The notes: a model not told the origin generated them from the sequence alone. DNA of 64,000 nt from Variovorax paradoxus (GCF_000834655.1 NZ_JXQQ01000027.1:1-64000); one strand, 5' to 3'; numbered from the stretch's first letter, positions 17,847-27,040 are shown. Translations and numbers: made by a program.

Positions 17847-18803
17847 ATGAACCAACTCGATTCCCTCCGCCAGTGGACCACCGTTGTCGCCGACACCGGT
17901 GACTTCAAGCAGCTCAGCGTTTCCAAGCCGCAGGACGCGACCACCAATCCGTCGCTGATCCTCAAGGCCGTTCAGAAGCCCGAATACCGCCCCCTCCTCG
18001 ACGAGACAGTCAAGAAGCACGCGGGCAAGCCGCTGGACGAAGTGATCGACCGCCTCCTGGTCAATTTCGGCACCGAAATCCTCCAGATCATCCCGGGCCG
18101 CGTCTCCACCGAAGTCGATGCGCGCCTGTCCTTCGACACCGCCGCCACCATCGCCCGCGGTGAGCGCATCGTCGCGCTCTACAAGGCCGAAGGCATCGAC
18201 ACCGAGAAGCGCCTGCTCATCAAGGTGGCCTCCACCTGGGAAGGCATCGAGGCCGCCCGCCAACTCGAGCTGAAGGGCATCCGCACCAACCTGACGCTGC
18301 TGTTCTCGTTCGCGCAGGCCGTGGCCTGCGGCGCCGCGAAGGTGCAGCTCATCTCGCCCTTCGTGGGCCGCATCTACGACTGGTACAAGAAGTCGGCCGG
18401 CGCGAAGTGGGACGAAGCGGCGAGCGCGGGTGCCAACGATCCGGGCGTGAAGTCGGTGCGCGAAATCTTCAACTACTACAAGCAGCACGGCATCAAGACC
18501 GAGGTGATGGGCGCGAGCTTCCGCAATGTGGGACAGATCAAGGCACTGGCCGGTTGCGATCTGCTGACCATCAGCCCCGAGTTGCTGGCCGAACTGGCCG
18601 CGAGCGACGAGCCGCTGGAGCACGTGCTCGACGCCAAGGCCGCCGCCAAGGGCGACGCGAAGCAGGTGAGCTACGACGAAGCCGGCTTCCGCTTCGCGCT
18701 CAACGAAGACGCGATGGCCACCGAGAAGCTTGCCGAGGGCATCCGCGCCTTCGCGGCCGATGCCGTGAAGCTCGAGAAACTCATGCAGGAAAGCGGCAAG
18801 TAA
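17847..18803 (+). CDS. tal: Transaldolase
   Basis: Cytoplasmic class I aldolase that moves a dihydroxyacetone unit between sedoheptulose 7-phosphate and glyceraldehyde 3-phosphate in the non-oxidative pentose phosphate pathway. At 318 residues it is the TalB-length form. Motifs: [15 protein letters not shown] near the N-terminus and the Schiff-base lysine in [15 protein letters not shown]. The ATG at 17847 is chosen over an upstream in-frame start because [11 protein letters not shown] is the usual N-terminus and AGGA lies ten bases before it. pgi follows two bases after the stop, so the pair is an operon. Confidence 0.97.
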   Translation: MNQLDSLRQWTTVVADTGDFKQLSVSKPQDATTNPSLILKAVQKPEYRPLLDETVKKHAGKPLDEVIDRLLVNFGTEILQIIPGRVSTEVDARLSFDTAATIARGERIVALYKAEGIDTEKRLLIKVASTWEGIEAARQLELKGIRTNLTLLFSFAQAVACGAAKVQLISPFVGRIYDWYKKSAGAKWDEAASAGANDPGVKSVREIFNYYKQHGIKTEVMGASFRNVGQIKALAGCDLLTISPELLAELAASDEPLEHVLDAKAAAKGDAKQVSYDEAGFRFALNEDAMATEKLAEGIRAFAADAVKLEKLMQESGK

Positions 18804-18805
18804 GC

Positions 18806-20356
18806 ATGGCCATGACCCAACGCTGCGACCGTGCGCCGGCCTGGGCGCAACTGCAGTCGTGCTTCGAGACGGCGGGCCGCCAGTTCGACGTGCGCCATGC
18901 CTTCGTGGACGACGCGGGGCGCTTCGAGCGCTTCAGCCAGGAAGCGCCGTATGTGTTCGCCGACCTGTCCAAGAACCTGATCGACGCGCGCACCGAGGAA
19001 CTGCTGCTCACGCTGGCCCGCGAGTGCGGCCTGGAGGCGCACCGCAACGCGATGTTCGCGGGCGAGCACATCAACAACACCGAAGACCGCGCCGTGCTGC
19101 ACACGCTGCTGCGCGCGCCCGCCGATGCGAAGGTGGGCAAGACGGCCGACAAGCTGCGCGAGGTGCACGCCACGCTCGACGCGATGCTGGCCTATGCCGA
19201 GAAGGTGCGCGGCGACCACACGATCACCGACGTGGTCAACATCGGCATCGGCGGCTCCGACCTCGGCCCGCAGATGGCGGTGCTGGCGCTCGCGGAGTTC
19301 GCCGCGCCGGGCAAGCGCTTTCATTTCGTCTCGAACGTCGACGGCCACGAACTGGCCGGCGTGCTGCGCGGCCTCGCGCCGGAGCACACGCTGTTCCTGG
19401 TCGCCTCCAAGACCTTCACCACCACCGAGACGATGACCAACGCGATCTCGGCCAAGCGCTGGTACGAGCAGTCGGGCGGCAACGACATCGCCGGTCACTT
19501 CGCCGCGCTCACGACGAATGTCGAAGCCGCGAAGAAGTTCGGCATCGACACCACCTTCGGTTTCTGGGACTGGGTGGGCGGCCGCTATTCGCTGTGGTCG
19601 GCCATCGGCCTGCCGATCGCGCTGGCCATCGGTGCCGATGGGTTCCGCCGGCTGCTCGCGGGTGCGCATGCGATGGACGAGCACTTCCGCACTGCGCCGC
19701 TCGCGCAGAACCTGCCGGTGCGCCTGGGCCTGCTCGACGTCTGGTACCGCAACTTCCACAAGTTCACGAGCCGCAGCATCGCGCCGTACCACAGCGCCCT
19801 GAAGCGCGTGCCGGCCTACCTGCAGCAGCTGGAGATGGAGAGCAACGGCAAGCAGGTCGATGCCAACGGCAATCCCGTGGCGTTCGGCACCTCGCCCGTG
19901 CTCTGGGGCGAGCCCGGCACCAACGGCCAGCACGCCTACTTCCAGATGCTGCACCAGGGCACCGACGTGATCCCGCTCGAATTCGTGGCGGTGCGCGATG
20001 CGGCGCACGACCTGGAAGGCCACCACCCCAAGCTCCTGGCCAACGCGCTCGCGCAGGCGCAGGCGCTGATGGTAGGCAAGCTCGACGAGGGCGGCCACAA
20101 GAACTTTCCTGGCAACCGGCCGAGCACCTTCTTCGTGTTCGAGAAGCTCGCGCCCGAATCACTGGGCGCCTTTCTCGCGCTGTACGAGCACCGCGTCTTC
20201 ACCAGCGGTGCGCTGTGGGGCATCAACAGCTTCGACCAGTGGGGCGTGGAACTGGGCAAGGTGCTCGCCAAGGACATCGAGCCGCGCCTGGCCTCGGGCG
20301 ACATCACCGGGCTCGACGCCTCGACGGCCGGCCTCCTGAAGCGCCTGGGTTCCTGA
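18806..20356 (+). CDS. pgi: Glucose-6-phosphate isomerase
   Basis: Interconverts glucose 6-phosphate and fructose 6-phosphate in the cytoplasm. The protein has 516 residues. Recognisable parts: NIGIGGSDLGPQMA, the PGI signature FGFWDWVGGRYSLWSA, and the catalytic region WGEPGTNGQHAYFQMLHQG. The start ATG lies immediately after tal; the frame continues upstream but overlaps tal. It converges with pdxA with only six bases between stop codons and no visible terminator. Confidence 0.97.
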   Translation: MAMTQRCDRAPAWAQLQSCFETAGRQFDVRHAFVDDAGRFERFSQEAPYVFADLSKNLIDARTEELLLTLARECGLEAHRNAMFAGEHINNTEDRAVLHTLLRAPADAKVGKTADKLREVHATLDAMLAYAEKVRGDHTITDVVNIGIGGSDLGPQMAVLALAEFAAPGKRFHFVSNVDGHELAGVLRGLAPEHTLFLVASKTFTTTETMTNAISAKRWYEQSGGNDIAGHFAALTTNVEAAKKFGIDTTFGFWDWVGGRYSLWSAIGLPIALAIGADGFRRLLAGAHAMDEHFRTAPLAQNLPVRLGLLDVWYRNFHKFTSRSIAPYHSALKRVPAYLQQLEMESNGKQVDANGNPVAFGTSPVLWGEPGTNGQHAYFQMLHQGTDVIPLEFVAVRDAAHDLEGHHPKLLANALAQAQALMVGKLDEGGHKNFPGNRPSTFFVFEKLAPESLGAFLALYEHRVFTSGALWGINSFDQWGVELGKVLAKDIEPRLASGDITGLDASTAGLLKRLGS

Positions 20357-20362
20357 AGCGCT

Positions 20363-21427
20363 TCAGACCGTAGCGGTCTCGGCGGGCGCCTTCAAGGCCG
20401 CTCCGCCGCTGGCCATCCGCACGCACAGGTCGAAGGCTTGCTGCAGCCCTTCGATCTGCGCGATGCCCTTGCCGGCGATGTCGAAGGCGCTGCCGCTGGC
20501 CGAGGTGGCCACGGGCACCGGCAGGCCGCCGTGCAGCGTCACGCCCTGCTCGAAGCCCATGAGCTTCATCGCGATCTGGCCCTGGTCGTGGTACATCGAC
20601 ACCACCGCATCCACATCGCCGCGGCGCGCGCCGATGAACACCGTGTCGGGCGAGAACGGGCCGCGTGCGTCGAAGCCTTCTGCGCGCAGCTGCGCGATGG
20701 CCGGCGCGATGATCTCGATCTCTTCCATGCCGATGGAGCCGCCGTCGCCCGCATGCGGGTTGAGCCCGGTCACGGCGATGCGCGGCTGCGCCACGCCCGC
20801 GCGGCGCAGCGCCGACGCGATGATCTTCACCGCGTCGCCCACGCCCTCCACCGTGATGTGGCTGGCCACGTCCTTCAGCGGAATGTGCGAGGTCACGCGC
20901 GAGGTCCAGAGCGAGCCGGTGAGGTTGAACTCGCAGACGAAGCCGGTTACCGCGAAGCGCTCCTGCATGTAGCGCAACTCGTCCTCGTGCGTGAGGCCGC
21001 CCAGGCGCAGCGAGTGCTTGTTGAGCGGCGCGAAGACGATCGCGTCGGCCTGCCCGCGGCGCACCGTCACCGTCGCATATTCGAGCGCCTCGAACGAGGC
21101 CCGGCCCGAGCGCTCGTTCGACTCGCCGAGCACCGGCGTCTCGCCCTCCATCCAGTCGCGCAGGTACAGGCTCAGCCGGCCGTCCTCGAAGCGCAGGTCG
21201 TTCAGGCCCTCGACCTGCAGCGGATCGAGCTTCACGCCCGCCACGCGCTCGCCCTCGGCCAGCACGGCCGGATCGGCGATCAGCAGCACGCGCGCGGCGT
21301 CCAGGTTGCGCTGGCGCGCGAGCAGCTTCACGGCCATTTCGGGGCCGACGCCGCCGGGGTCGCCCAGCAGCACGACGATGCGGGGCTTGGCGGAGATCAC
21401 GCTCGGGGTTTTCGATGAAGTGGACAT
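20363..21427 (-). CDS. pdxA: 4-hydroxythreonine-4-phosphate dehydrogenase family protein (PdxA)
   Basis: NAD-dependent dehydrogenase/decarboxylase of 354 residues. In pyridoxal phosphate synthesis PdxA acts on 4-phosphohydroxy-L-threonine. Motifs include LLGDPGGVGPEMAVKLL, GLNPHAGDGGSIGMEE and the metal-site HDQGQIAMKLMGF. The gene is second in a minus-strand pair with a Bug-type binding protein and divergent to a LysR regulator. That setting is typical of PdxA2-type catabolic paralogs acting on D-threonate or D-erythronate phosphates, although no DUF1537 (DtnK-type) kinase is present here. Biosynthetic versus catabolic role is unresolved. Confidence 0.88.
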   Translation of the reverse strand: MSTSSKTPSVISAKPRIVVLLGDPGGVGPEMAVKLLARQRNLDAARVLLIADPAVLAEGERVAGVKLDPLQVEGLNDLRFEDGRLSLYLRDWMEGETPVLGESNERSGRASFEALEYATVTVRRGQADAIVFAPLNKHSLRLGGLTHEDELRYMQERFAVTGFVCEFNLTGSLWTSRVTSHIPLKDVASHITVEGVGDAVKIIASALRRAGVAQPRIAVTGLNPHAGDGGSIGMEEIEIIAPAIAQLRAEGFDARGPFSPDTVFIGARRGDVDAVVSMYHDQGQIAMKLMGFEQGVTLHGGLPVPVATSASGSAFDIAGKGIAQIEGLQQAFDLCVRMASGGAALKAPAETATV

Positions 21428-21467
21428 GTCGTCGTCGGATGGGAGTTGGAGGGATGAAAGGGCGGCC

Positions 21468-22442
21468 TCACTCGGCCTTGATGTTGGCGTCGCGCACGAG
21501 CTGGCCGTAGTGGTCGAACTCCTGCCGGTTCATCGCCGCGAAGGGCTCGCCGGTCAGTGCGCCGGGCTCGCCGCCCAGGGCCTTGATGCGCGCCTGCACG
21601 TCGGCCAGCTTGAGCGTGCGCACGAGCTCGGCGTTCAGCTTGTCGACCGCGGGGCGGGGCGTGCCGGCCGTCACGTAGAGGCCGTACCAAGTGGATACGT
21701 CGGCGCCCTTGATGCCCTGCTCGGCGAGCGTGGGCACGTCGGGCAGCTCGGGCGAGCGCTGCGGCGCGCTCACCGCCAGCGCGCGGAACTTCCCGGCCTT
21801 GATCTGGCCCATGGCCGAGGAGGTGCTGTCGAACATCATGTCGACCTCGCCCGAAATGATGTCGATGTGCGCCTGCGAGCTGCCCTTGTAGGGCACGTGG
21901 ATCGACTTCATGCCGGTGGCCAGGTTGAAGGCCTCGCCGCCCACGTGCTGCGTGCTGCCGATGCCCGACGACGCGTACTTGAAGCCGCCGGGCTTGGCGG
22001 CCATCGCGGCCACCAGGTCCTTTACCGACCTGTACGGCGAACTGGCCGACACCACCAGCACGTTGGGCATCACCGCCACGAGGCCGACGGGCGTCAGGTC
22101 CTTGAGCGGGTCGTACTTGAGCTTGAGGATGTGCGGCGCCACCGCCTGCGCGGTGTTGGTGGCCAGCAGCAGCGTGGCGCCGTCGGCCGGTGCGCGCGCG
22201 GTGAGCTCGCCGGCGATGGTGTTGGAGGCGCCGGGGCGGTTCTCCACCGTCACCGGTTGCTTGAGTACCGGCGAGAACTTGTCGGCCAGCACGCGCGCGA
22301 GGATGTCGGTGCCGCCGCCTGGCGAAGCGCCGACCATGATGCGAAGGGGCTTGTCGGGGTAGGTCGCTTGCGCGCCGGCAGCCGCGGCGGCCAGCGCCAA
22401 TGCGGCAATGCCTGCCGCGCGGGCCAGGAACGAAAGATTCAT
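21468..22442 (-). CDS. Bug-family (tripartite tricarboxylate transporter) substrate-binding protein
   Basis: Periplasmic TctC-like binding protein, 324 residues, with signal MNLSFLARAAGIAALALA and cleavage near AAGAQA. Typical Bug motifs are YPDKPLRIMVGASPGGGTDILAR and VENRPGASNTIAGELTA. The start is set at the ATG with GCAGGAGA upstream. No TctA/TctB membrane genes are adjacent, which is common for the amplified Bug family in Burkholderiales, so the partner is presumably elsewhere. It likely binds a carboxylate. It is cotranscribed with pdxA and divergent to the LysR gene. Confidence 0.9.
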   Translation of the reverse strand: MNLSFLARAAGIAALALAAAAAGAQATYPDKPLRIMVGASPGGGTDILARVLADKFSPVLKQPVTVENRPGASNTIAGELTARAPADGATLLLATNTAQAVAPHILKLKYDPLKDLTPVGLVAVMPNVLVVSASSPYRSVKDLVAAMAAKPGGFKYASSGIGSTQHVGGEAFNLATGMKSIHVPYKGSSQAHIDIISGEVDMMFDSTSSAMGQIKAGKFRALAVSAPQRSPELPDVPTLAEQGIKGADVSTWYGLYVTAGTPRPAVDKLNAELVRTLKLADVQARIKALGGEPGALTGEPFAAMNRQEFDHYGQLVRDANIKAE

Positions 22443-22522
22443 CGGGATGTCTCCTGCTTTGTTTGGCCCGAGCCTACGGAGCTTCACCCGCCCGATCCAA
22501 TCGTAAAAGTCCGAAGGTCCAT

Positions 22523-22536
22523 ATACTTTTGAGTAT
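22523..22536. promoter_or_regulatory. Candidate LysR-type operator between the pdxA operon and its regulator
   Basis: Inverted repeat ATAC-N6-GTAT lies in the 92-bp divergent intergenic region and overlaps the regulator's ATG. LysR proteins usually bind interrupted dyads in such regions and often repress their own gene. This is the only AT-rich dyad noticed there; the assignment is by position only. Confidence 0.4.
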
Positions 22537-23470
22537 GAATTCCGGCCTCACCGATGCCTCCCTGATGCTCCACGTGCGGCCGCGCCAGCTGCTGTTGCTG
22601 GCCCGGCTCGATGCCCACCGGCACCTCGGGCGCGCGGCCGAGGCCATGAACATCAGCCAACCAGCGGCCACCAAGCTGCTCCAGCAGCTGGAAGATTCGC
22701 TGGGCGAGAAACTCTTCGAGCGCCTCGCGCGCGGCATGGAGCCCACGCCCTACGGCGAGATCCTCATTCGCTACGCCCGCCGCGTTCTCAGCGATTTCGG
22801 CACGGCCCGCGAGGAAATGCTCGCGCTGCGCTCGGGCCTGAGCGGTGCGTTGCGCGTGGGCAGCGTGCCGGGCGCGGTGCCCGAACTGCTGGCGCCGGCG
22901 CTCGTCGAATACCACCGCCGCCATCCGCAGGTGGCCGTCTCGGTGGTGGTCGAGACCAGCGACGTGATGCAGGCGCAGCTGGAGCAGGGCGATGTCGACC
23001 TCGTGCTTGGCCGCCTCACCGACGGGCACGACGAGGCGAAGTACGCGAGCGTGCCGCTCCTGGGCGAGTCGCAGGTGGTGGTGGTGCGCGCGGCGCACCC
23101 GGTCCTCGAGCGCGCCGCCCCGGTCACGCTGGCCGAGATGGCGGGCTGGTCGTGGGTGCTGCAGCCGCCGGGCTCGCCGCAGCGCGGGCGCTTCGAGGCG
23201 GCGATGCGGGAGGCGGGCATTCAGGCGCGGCTGGACATCATCGAAACGGCATCGCCCATCGCCATTACGGCGCTGCTGGAGAACTCCGACATGGCCGCCG
23301 TGATGCCGGCCTCGCAGGCCGACCACTACGCCCGGCTGGGCGTGCTGCGAACGGTGCCGGTGGAGCTGCCGGTGCGCGTGCCGCCGATCTGCCTCATCAC
23401 CCGAGAAGACCGGGCGCTCTCGCCGGCGGCCGCGCAGTTCCGGCGCCAACTGCTCGGCGGCGGTACCTGA
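22535..23470 (+). CDS. LysR-family transcriptional regulator
   Basis: DNA-binding regulator of 311 residues. The N-terminal winged HTH is at about residues 14-72 (LLLLARLDAHRHLGRAAEAM, NISQPAATKLLQQLEDSLG, LFERLARGMEPTPYGE), followed by a LysR substrate-binding domain from about residue 100. The frame is open upstream, but ATG 22535 gives the standard N-terminus. Divergence from the Bug binding-protein/pdxA pair suggests that it controls them in response to a carboxylate or sugar-acid inducer (GbpR-like members act this way). Confidence 0.93.
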   Translation: MNSGLTDASLMLHVRPRQLLLLARLDAHRHLGRAAEAMNISQPAATKLLQQLEDSLGEKLFERLARGMEPTPYGEILIRYARRVLSDFGTAREEMLALRSGLSGALRVGSVPGAVPELLAPALVEYHRRHPQVAVSVVVETSDVMQAQLEQGDVDLVLGRLTDGHDEAKYASVPLLGESQVVVVRAAHPVLERAAPVTLAEMAGWSWVLQPPGSPQRGRFEAAMREAGIQARLDIIETASPIAITALLENSDMAAVMPASQADHYARLGVLRTVPVELPVRVPPICLITREDRALSPAAAQFRRQLLGGGT

Positions 23471-23551
23471 ATTGCACCTGAGGCCTTTGGCTTGCTGTTT
23501 TCCATGCTGTGTTGCACCAATTAGGGAATTCACTAGCCAACCGGTGCATGA

Positions 23552-23578
23552 AAGTACTGGAGGTAACCGACGAAGTAC
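23552..23578 (+). promoter_or_regulatory. Candidate AraC-type direct-repeat operator upstream of the polyol operon
   Basis: AAGTAC occurs at 23552-23557 and again at 23573-23578, exactly 21 bp apart, each followed by NNNAG. Direct half-sites two helical turns apart are characteristic of AraC/XylS regulators such as the one encoded at 32179. A possible -10 (CAGAAT, 23601-23606) lies downstream with no recognisable -35, fitting an activator-dependent promoter. This is inference from spacing and context. Confidence 0.45.
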
Positions 23579-23659
23579 CAAAGCCGCAACTGAGTTTCTC
23601 CAGAATCCTCCCACGGCGACCCGACAACAAGAGGGCGTCGCTCACCTCTAGGAGACAAC

Positions 23660-24970
23660 ATGAAGCGTTTTCTGAAAGCGGGCCTCGTCCTCGCACTCAT
23701 CGGCACGGGGCTCGTGTCCCAGGCCGCCACCGAACTCGTGATCGCGACCGTGAACAACGGCCACATGATCGAGATGCAGAAGCTCACCCCGTTCTTCGAG
23801 AAGGCCAACCCCGACATCAAGCTCAAGTGGGTCACGCTGGAAGAAGGCACGCTGCGCCAGCGCGTGACCACCGACATCGCCACCAAGGGCGGCCAGTTCG
23901 ACGTGATGACCATCGGCCTGTACGAAGCGCCGATCTGGTCGAAGAAGGGCTGGCTGCAGCCCATCGCCACCGATGCCGCCTATGACGCGGACGACCTGCT
24001 GCCCGCCATCCGCGCGGGCCTGTCGTACGAAGGCAAGCTCTACGCAGCGCCCTTCTACGGCGAGAGCTCGATGCTCATGTACCGCAAGGACCTGGCCGAC
24101 AAGGTCGGCTTCAAGATGCCCGAGCAGCCCACCTGGGTGCAGGTGAAGGAGCTGGCCGGCAAGATCCACGACCCGAAGGCGGGCGTGTACGGCATGTGCC
24201 TGCGCGGGAAGCCCGGCTGGGGCGACAACATGGCCTTCCTCACGACGCTGGTCAACACCAACGGCGGCCAGTGGTTCGACATGCGGTGGAAGCCGCAGAT
24301 CGACACCAAGCCCTGGAAGGACGCGATCACCTTCTACGTCGACCTGATGAAGGCCTACGGCCCGCCGGGCGCCTCGGCCAACAGCTTCAACGAGAACCTG
24401 GCGCTCTTCAACGAAGGCAAGTGCGGCATGTGGGTGGACGCGACCATCGCGGCCTCGTTCATCAGCGATCCGAAGCAGTCGAAGGTGGCTGACAAGGTCG
24501 CGTTCGCGCAGGCTCCCGTGGCCGTCACGCCCAAGGGCGCCAACTGGCTGTGGACCTGGAACCTGGCGATTCCCGCCAGCTCGACCAAGGGCGCCGCCGC
24601 GCAGACCTTCGTGAAGTGGGCGACCTCCAAGGAGTACGTCAACCTGGTCGCCAAGGAAAGCGGCTGGGGCTCGGTGCCCACCGGCACGCGCAAGTCGACC
24701 TACGCGAACCCCGAGTTCCAGAAAGTGGCCAAGTTCGCCTCTGCCGAGAAGAAGGCCATCGACAGCGCCAACCTGAGCGACAGCACGCTGCCCAAGTCGC
24801 CGTACGTCGGCGTGCAGTACGCGGCCATTCCCGAGTTCCAGGCCATCGGCACCGGCGTGGGCCAGCAGATGAGCGCGGCGCTGTCGGGCAAGGTCACGGT
24901 CGACCAGGCGCTCAAGACCTCGCAGACCTTGGCCGAGCGCGAGATCAAGAAGTCGGGCCAGTACAAGTAA
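23660..24970 (+). CDS. smoE: Sorbitol/mannitol-type ABC transporter substrate-binding protein
   Basis: Periplasmic polyol-binding protein of SBP family 1, 436 residues, with signal MKRFLKAGLVLALIGTGLVSQA. The mature start TELVIATVNNGHMIEMQKL and the segment TKGGQFDVMTIGLYEAPIW closely resemble SmoE/MtlE proteins. A TAGGAGA Shine-Dalgarno precedes the ATG. First gene of the polyol operon; exact ligand among sorbitol, mannitol and arabitol is not decided by sequence, but the catabolic genes downstream suggest several. Confidence 0.92.
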   Translation: MKRFLKAGLVLALIGTGLVSQAATELVIATVNNGHMIEMQKLTPFFEKANPDIKLKWVTLEEGTLRQRVTTDIATKGGQFDVMTIGLYEAPIWSKKGWLQPIATDAAYDADDLLPAIRAGLSYEGKLYAAPFYGESSMLMYRKDLADKVGFKMPEQPTWVQVKELAGKIHDPKAGVYGMCLRGKPGWGDNMAFLTTLVNTNGGQWFDMRWKPQIDTKPWKDAITFYVDLMKAYGPPGASANSFNENLALFNEGKCGMWVDATIAASFISDPKQSKVADKVAFAQAPVAVTPKGANWLWTWNLAIPASSTKGAAAQTFVKWATSKEYVNLVAKESGWGSVPTGTRKSTYANPEFQKVAKFASAEKKAIDSANLSDSTLPKSPYVGVQYAAIPEFQAIGTGVGQQMSAALSGKVTVDQALKTSQTLAEREIKKSGQYK

Positions 24971-24981
24971 GCGCGGGCTTG

Positions 24982-25096
24982 ACTCCCTCCCCTTTCGGGG
25001 GAGGGTAGGGGTGGGGGCACGCGGCGCATCCAATCGCCACGGTGGTCGATCAGGGAGCCCCCATCCCCGCCTTCCCCCAGAGGGGGAAGGAGCCTG
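24982..25096 (+). repeat. GC-rich palindromic element between smoE and smoF
   Basis: The 149-bp gap holds nested inverted repeats: a CTCCCTCCCC/GGGGGAGGG hairpin at about 24982-25006, and an outer imperfect dyad in which GGGGTGGGGGC (about 25009-25019) faces GCCCCCATCCCC (about 25057-25068). Such REP-like structures between a binding-protein gene and its permease can stabilise the upstream mRNA, as in malE-malF. Confidence 0.6.
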
Positions 25097-25119
25097 AGAC
25101 AACAAGAAGGGACCTCCTC

Positions 25120-25977
25120 ATGAAAAGACTCCTGCCCCGGGCCCTCATGGCGCCTGCAGTGCTCACGCTCTTCCTCTGGATGATCGTGCCGCTGTTGATG
25201 ACGTTGTACTTCTCCTTCGTGAACTACAACCTCATGCAGCCTGGCGAACGCACGTTCGCGGGGCTGGAGAACTTTCACTACTTCGTCACCGACCCGGACT
25301 TCTGGCCCGCCACGTGGAACACGCTGCTGCTCATCGGCAGCGTGATCGTCATCACGGTGGTGTTCGGCGTGCTGCTCGCGCTGCTGGTGAACGAGCCCTT
25401 TCCGGGCCGCGGCATCGTGCGGGTGCTGCTCATCTCTCCGTTCTTCGTCATGCCGGCAGTCAATGCGCTGCTGTGGAAGCACATGATGATGAACCCCATC
25501 TACGGCATCCTGGCCGACGTGTGGCGCTTCTTCGGCGCGCAGCCGGTGGACTGGCTCACCGACGTGCCGCTGCTCTCGGTGATCATCATGGTGGCCTGGC
25601 AGTGGCTGCCCTTCGCCTGCCTCATCTTCATCACCTCGCTGCAGTCGCTCGACCGCGAGCAGATGGAAGCCGCGCGCATGGACGGCGCGAGCTCGTTCCA
25701 GCGCTTCTTCTATCTCACGATTCCGCACCTGGGCCGCCCGATGGCCGTGGTGATCATGATCGAGATGATCTTTCTGCTCAGCGTGTTCGCCGAGATCGCC
25801 ATCACCACCAATGGCGGCCCGGGCAACGAGAGCACGAACATGACCTACCTGATCTTCAAGCAGTCGCTGATGAATTTCGACGTGGGCGTGGCTTCCGCAG
25901 GTGCGCTGTTCGCGGTGGTGCTGGCGAACATCGTGGCGGTGTTCCTCATCCGAATCATCGGCAAGAACCTCGACTAG
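25120..25977 (+). CDS. smoF: Polyol ABC transporter permease (SmoF/MtlF type)
   Basis: Inner-membrane permease of 285 residues and about six helices (first helix APAVLTLFLWMIVPLLMTLYF). The EAA loop MEAARMDGASSFQRFFYLTIP contacts the ATPase. Start at ATG 25120; an upstream in-frame start falls in the palindromic element. Separated from smoG by a dispersed repeat unit. It forms the channel with SmoG. Confidence 0.92.
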   Translation: MKRLLPRALMAPAVLTLFLWMIVPLLMTLYFSFVNYNLMQPGERTFAGLENFHYFVTDPDFWPATWNTLLLIGSVIVITVVFGVLLALLVNEPFPGRGIVRVLLISPFFVMPAVNALLWKHMMMNPIYGILADVWRFFGAQPVDWLTDVPLLSVIIMVAWQWLPFACLIFITSLQSLDREQMEAARMDGASSFQRFFYLTIPHLGRPMAVVIMIEMIFLLSVFAEIAITTNGGPGNESTNMTYLIFKQSLMNFDVGVASAGALFAVVLANIVAVFLIRIIGKNLD

Positions 25978-25990
25978 TCATGTTGCACAG

Positions 25991-26080
25991 CCCCAGTCTT
26001 CGCGCACTTCGTGTCGCTTCGCCAACCCCCTTGCAGGGGGCAACGCCAACGGCCCTGCAAAGCCGGTTCCGTGGTGTTCC
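25991..26080 (+). repeat. Dispersed intergenic repeat, copy A
   Basis: About 90 bp sharing with copies B (26955-27040) and C (34690-34782, inverted) the blocks CCCCAGTCTTCGCGC, ACTTCGTGTCGCTTCGCC, a CCCCCT...AGGGGG hairpin, and GGCCCKGCAAAGCCGGTTCC. It fills most of the smoF-smoG gap and lies outside coding sequence. Confidence 0.85.
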
Positions 26081-26126
26081 TGGAACTGGTCCTGCCCCGA
26101 ATCAACGAGCGGTGGAGTAACTCATC

Positions 26127-26951
26127 ATGCAACCCAGCAACTTCCTTCCCCAGCTGCTGCGCACCGTCGGTGCGTGGGCCGTGGCGCTGCTTCTTTTCTT
26201 TCCGCTGGGCTGGCTGTTCCTCACCGCCTTCAAGACGGAGCTGCAGGCGATCCACGTGCCGCCGCTTTTCATCTTCGAGCCCACGCTCGACAACTTCGGC
26301 GAAGTGCAGCGACGCAGCGACTACCTGCTGTATGCGCGCAACTCGCTCATCACCAGCCTGGGCTCGACGATCCTCGGCTTGCTGATCGCGGCCCCCGCCG
26401 CGTACTCGATGGCGTTCTTCCGCACGAAGAAGACGCGCGACATCCTGATGTGGATGCTCTCCACCAAGATGATGCCGGCCGTCGGCGCGCTGGTGCCTAT
26501 CTACGTGCTCGCGCAGACCGCGGGCATGCTGGACTCGCTCACCGCGCTCACCATCGTGTTCACGCTGTCGAACCTGCCGATCATGGTGTGGATGCTCTAC
26601 AGCGCCTACAAGGACATTCCGAACGAGATCCTCGAAGCCGCGCGCATGGACGGCGCGAGCCTGTGGACCGAGTTCCGCCATGTCGTGATGCCGCTGTCGG
26701 TGGGCGGGCTCGCATCGACCGGGCTTCTCTGCCTGGTGCTGAGCTGGAACGAAGCCTTCTGGGCGCTCAACCTCACCTCCGCCAAGGCCGGCACGCTGGC
26801 CACGCTCATCGCCTCGTACTCCAGCCCCGAAGGCCTGTTCTGGGCCAAGTTGTCGGCCGCCTCGCTGATGGCCATCGCGCCCATCGTCGTGTTCGGCTGG
26901 TTCAGCCAGAAGCAGCTCGTCCAAGGCCTGACCTTCGGCGCCGTGAAATGA
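26127..26951 (+). CDS. smoG: Polyol ABC transporter permease (SmoG/MtlG type)
   Basis: Second permease, 274 residues. The N-terminal helix is AVALLLFFPLGWLFLTAF, and the EAA loop is LEAARMDGASLWTEFRHVVMP. The C-terminus (LFWAKLSAASLMAIAP) is typical of the MalG-like group. GGAG precedes the ATG. The gene is followed by another copy of the same intergenic repeat that precedes it. Confidence 0.92.
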   Translation: MQPSNFLPQLLRTVGAWAVALLLFFPLGWLFLTAFKTELQAIHVPPLFIFEPTLDNFGEVQRRSDYLLYARNSLITSLGSTILGLLIAAPAAYSMAFFRTKKTRDILMWMLSTKMMPAVGALVPIYVLAQTAGMLDSLTALTIVFTLSNLPIMVWMLYSAYKDIPNEILEAARMDGASLWTEFRHVVMPLSVGGLASTGLLCLVLSWNEAFWALNLTSAKAGTLATLIASYSSPEGLFWAKLSAASLMAIAPIVVFGWFSQKQLVQGLTFGAVK

Positions 26952-26954
26952 ACA

Positions 26955-27040
26955 CCCCCAGTCTTCGCGCACTTCGTGTCGCTTCGCCAACCCCCTCAAG
27001 GGGGCGCTGCCAGCGGCCCGGCAAAGCCGGTTCCGCGGCA
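26955..27040 (+). repeat. Dispersed intergenic repeat, copy B
   Basis: Begins four bases after the smoG stop and occupies half of the smoG-smoK gap. It is nearly identical to copy A over the first 45 bases and shares the downstream block GCCCGGCAAAGCCGGTTCC exactly with copy C. Confidence 0.85.

Noticed and set aside
24982..27040. CRISPR-like array in the polyol operon
   Set aside because: The repeats are separated by whole genes, are not regularly spaced and have no spacers or cas genes.
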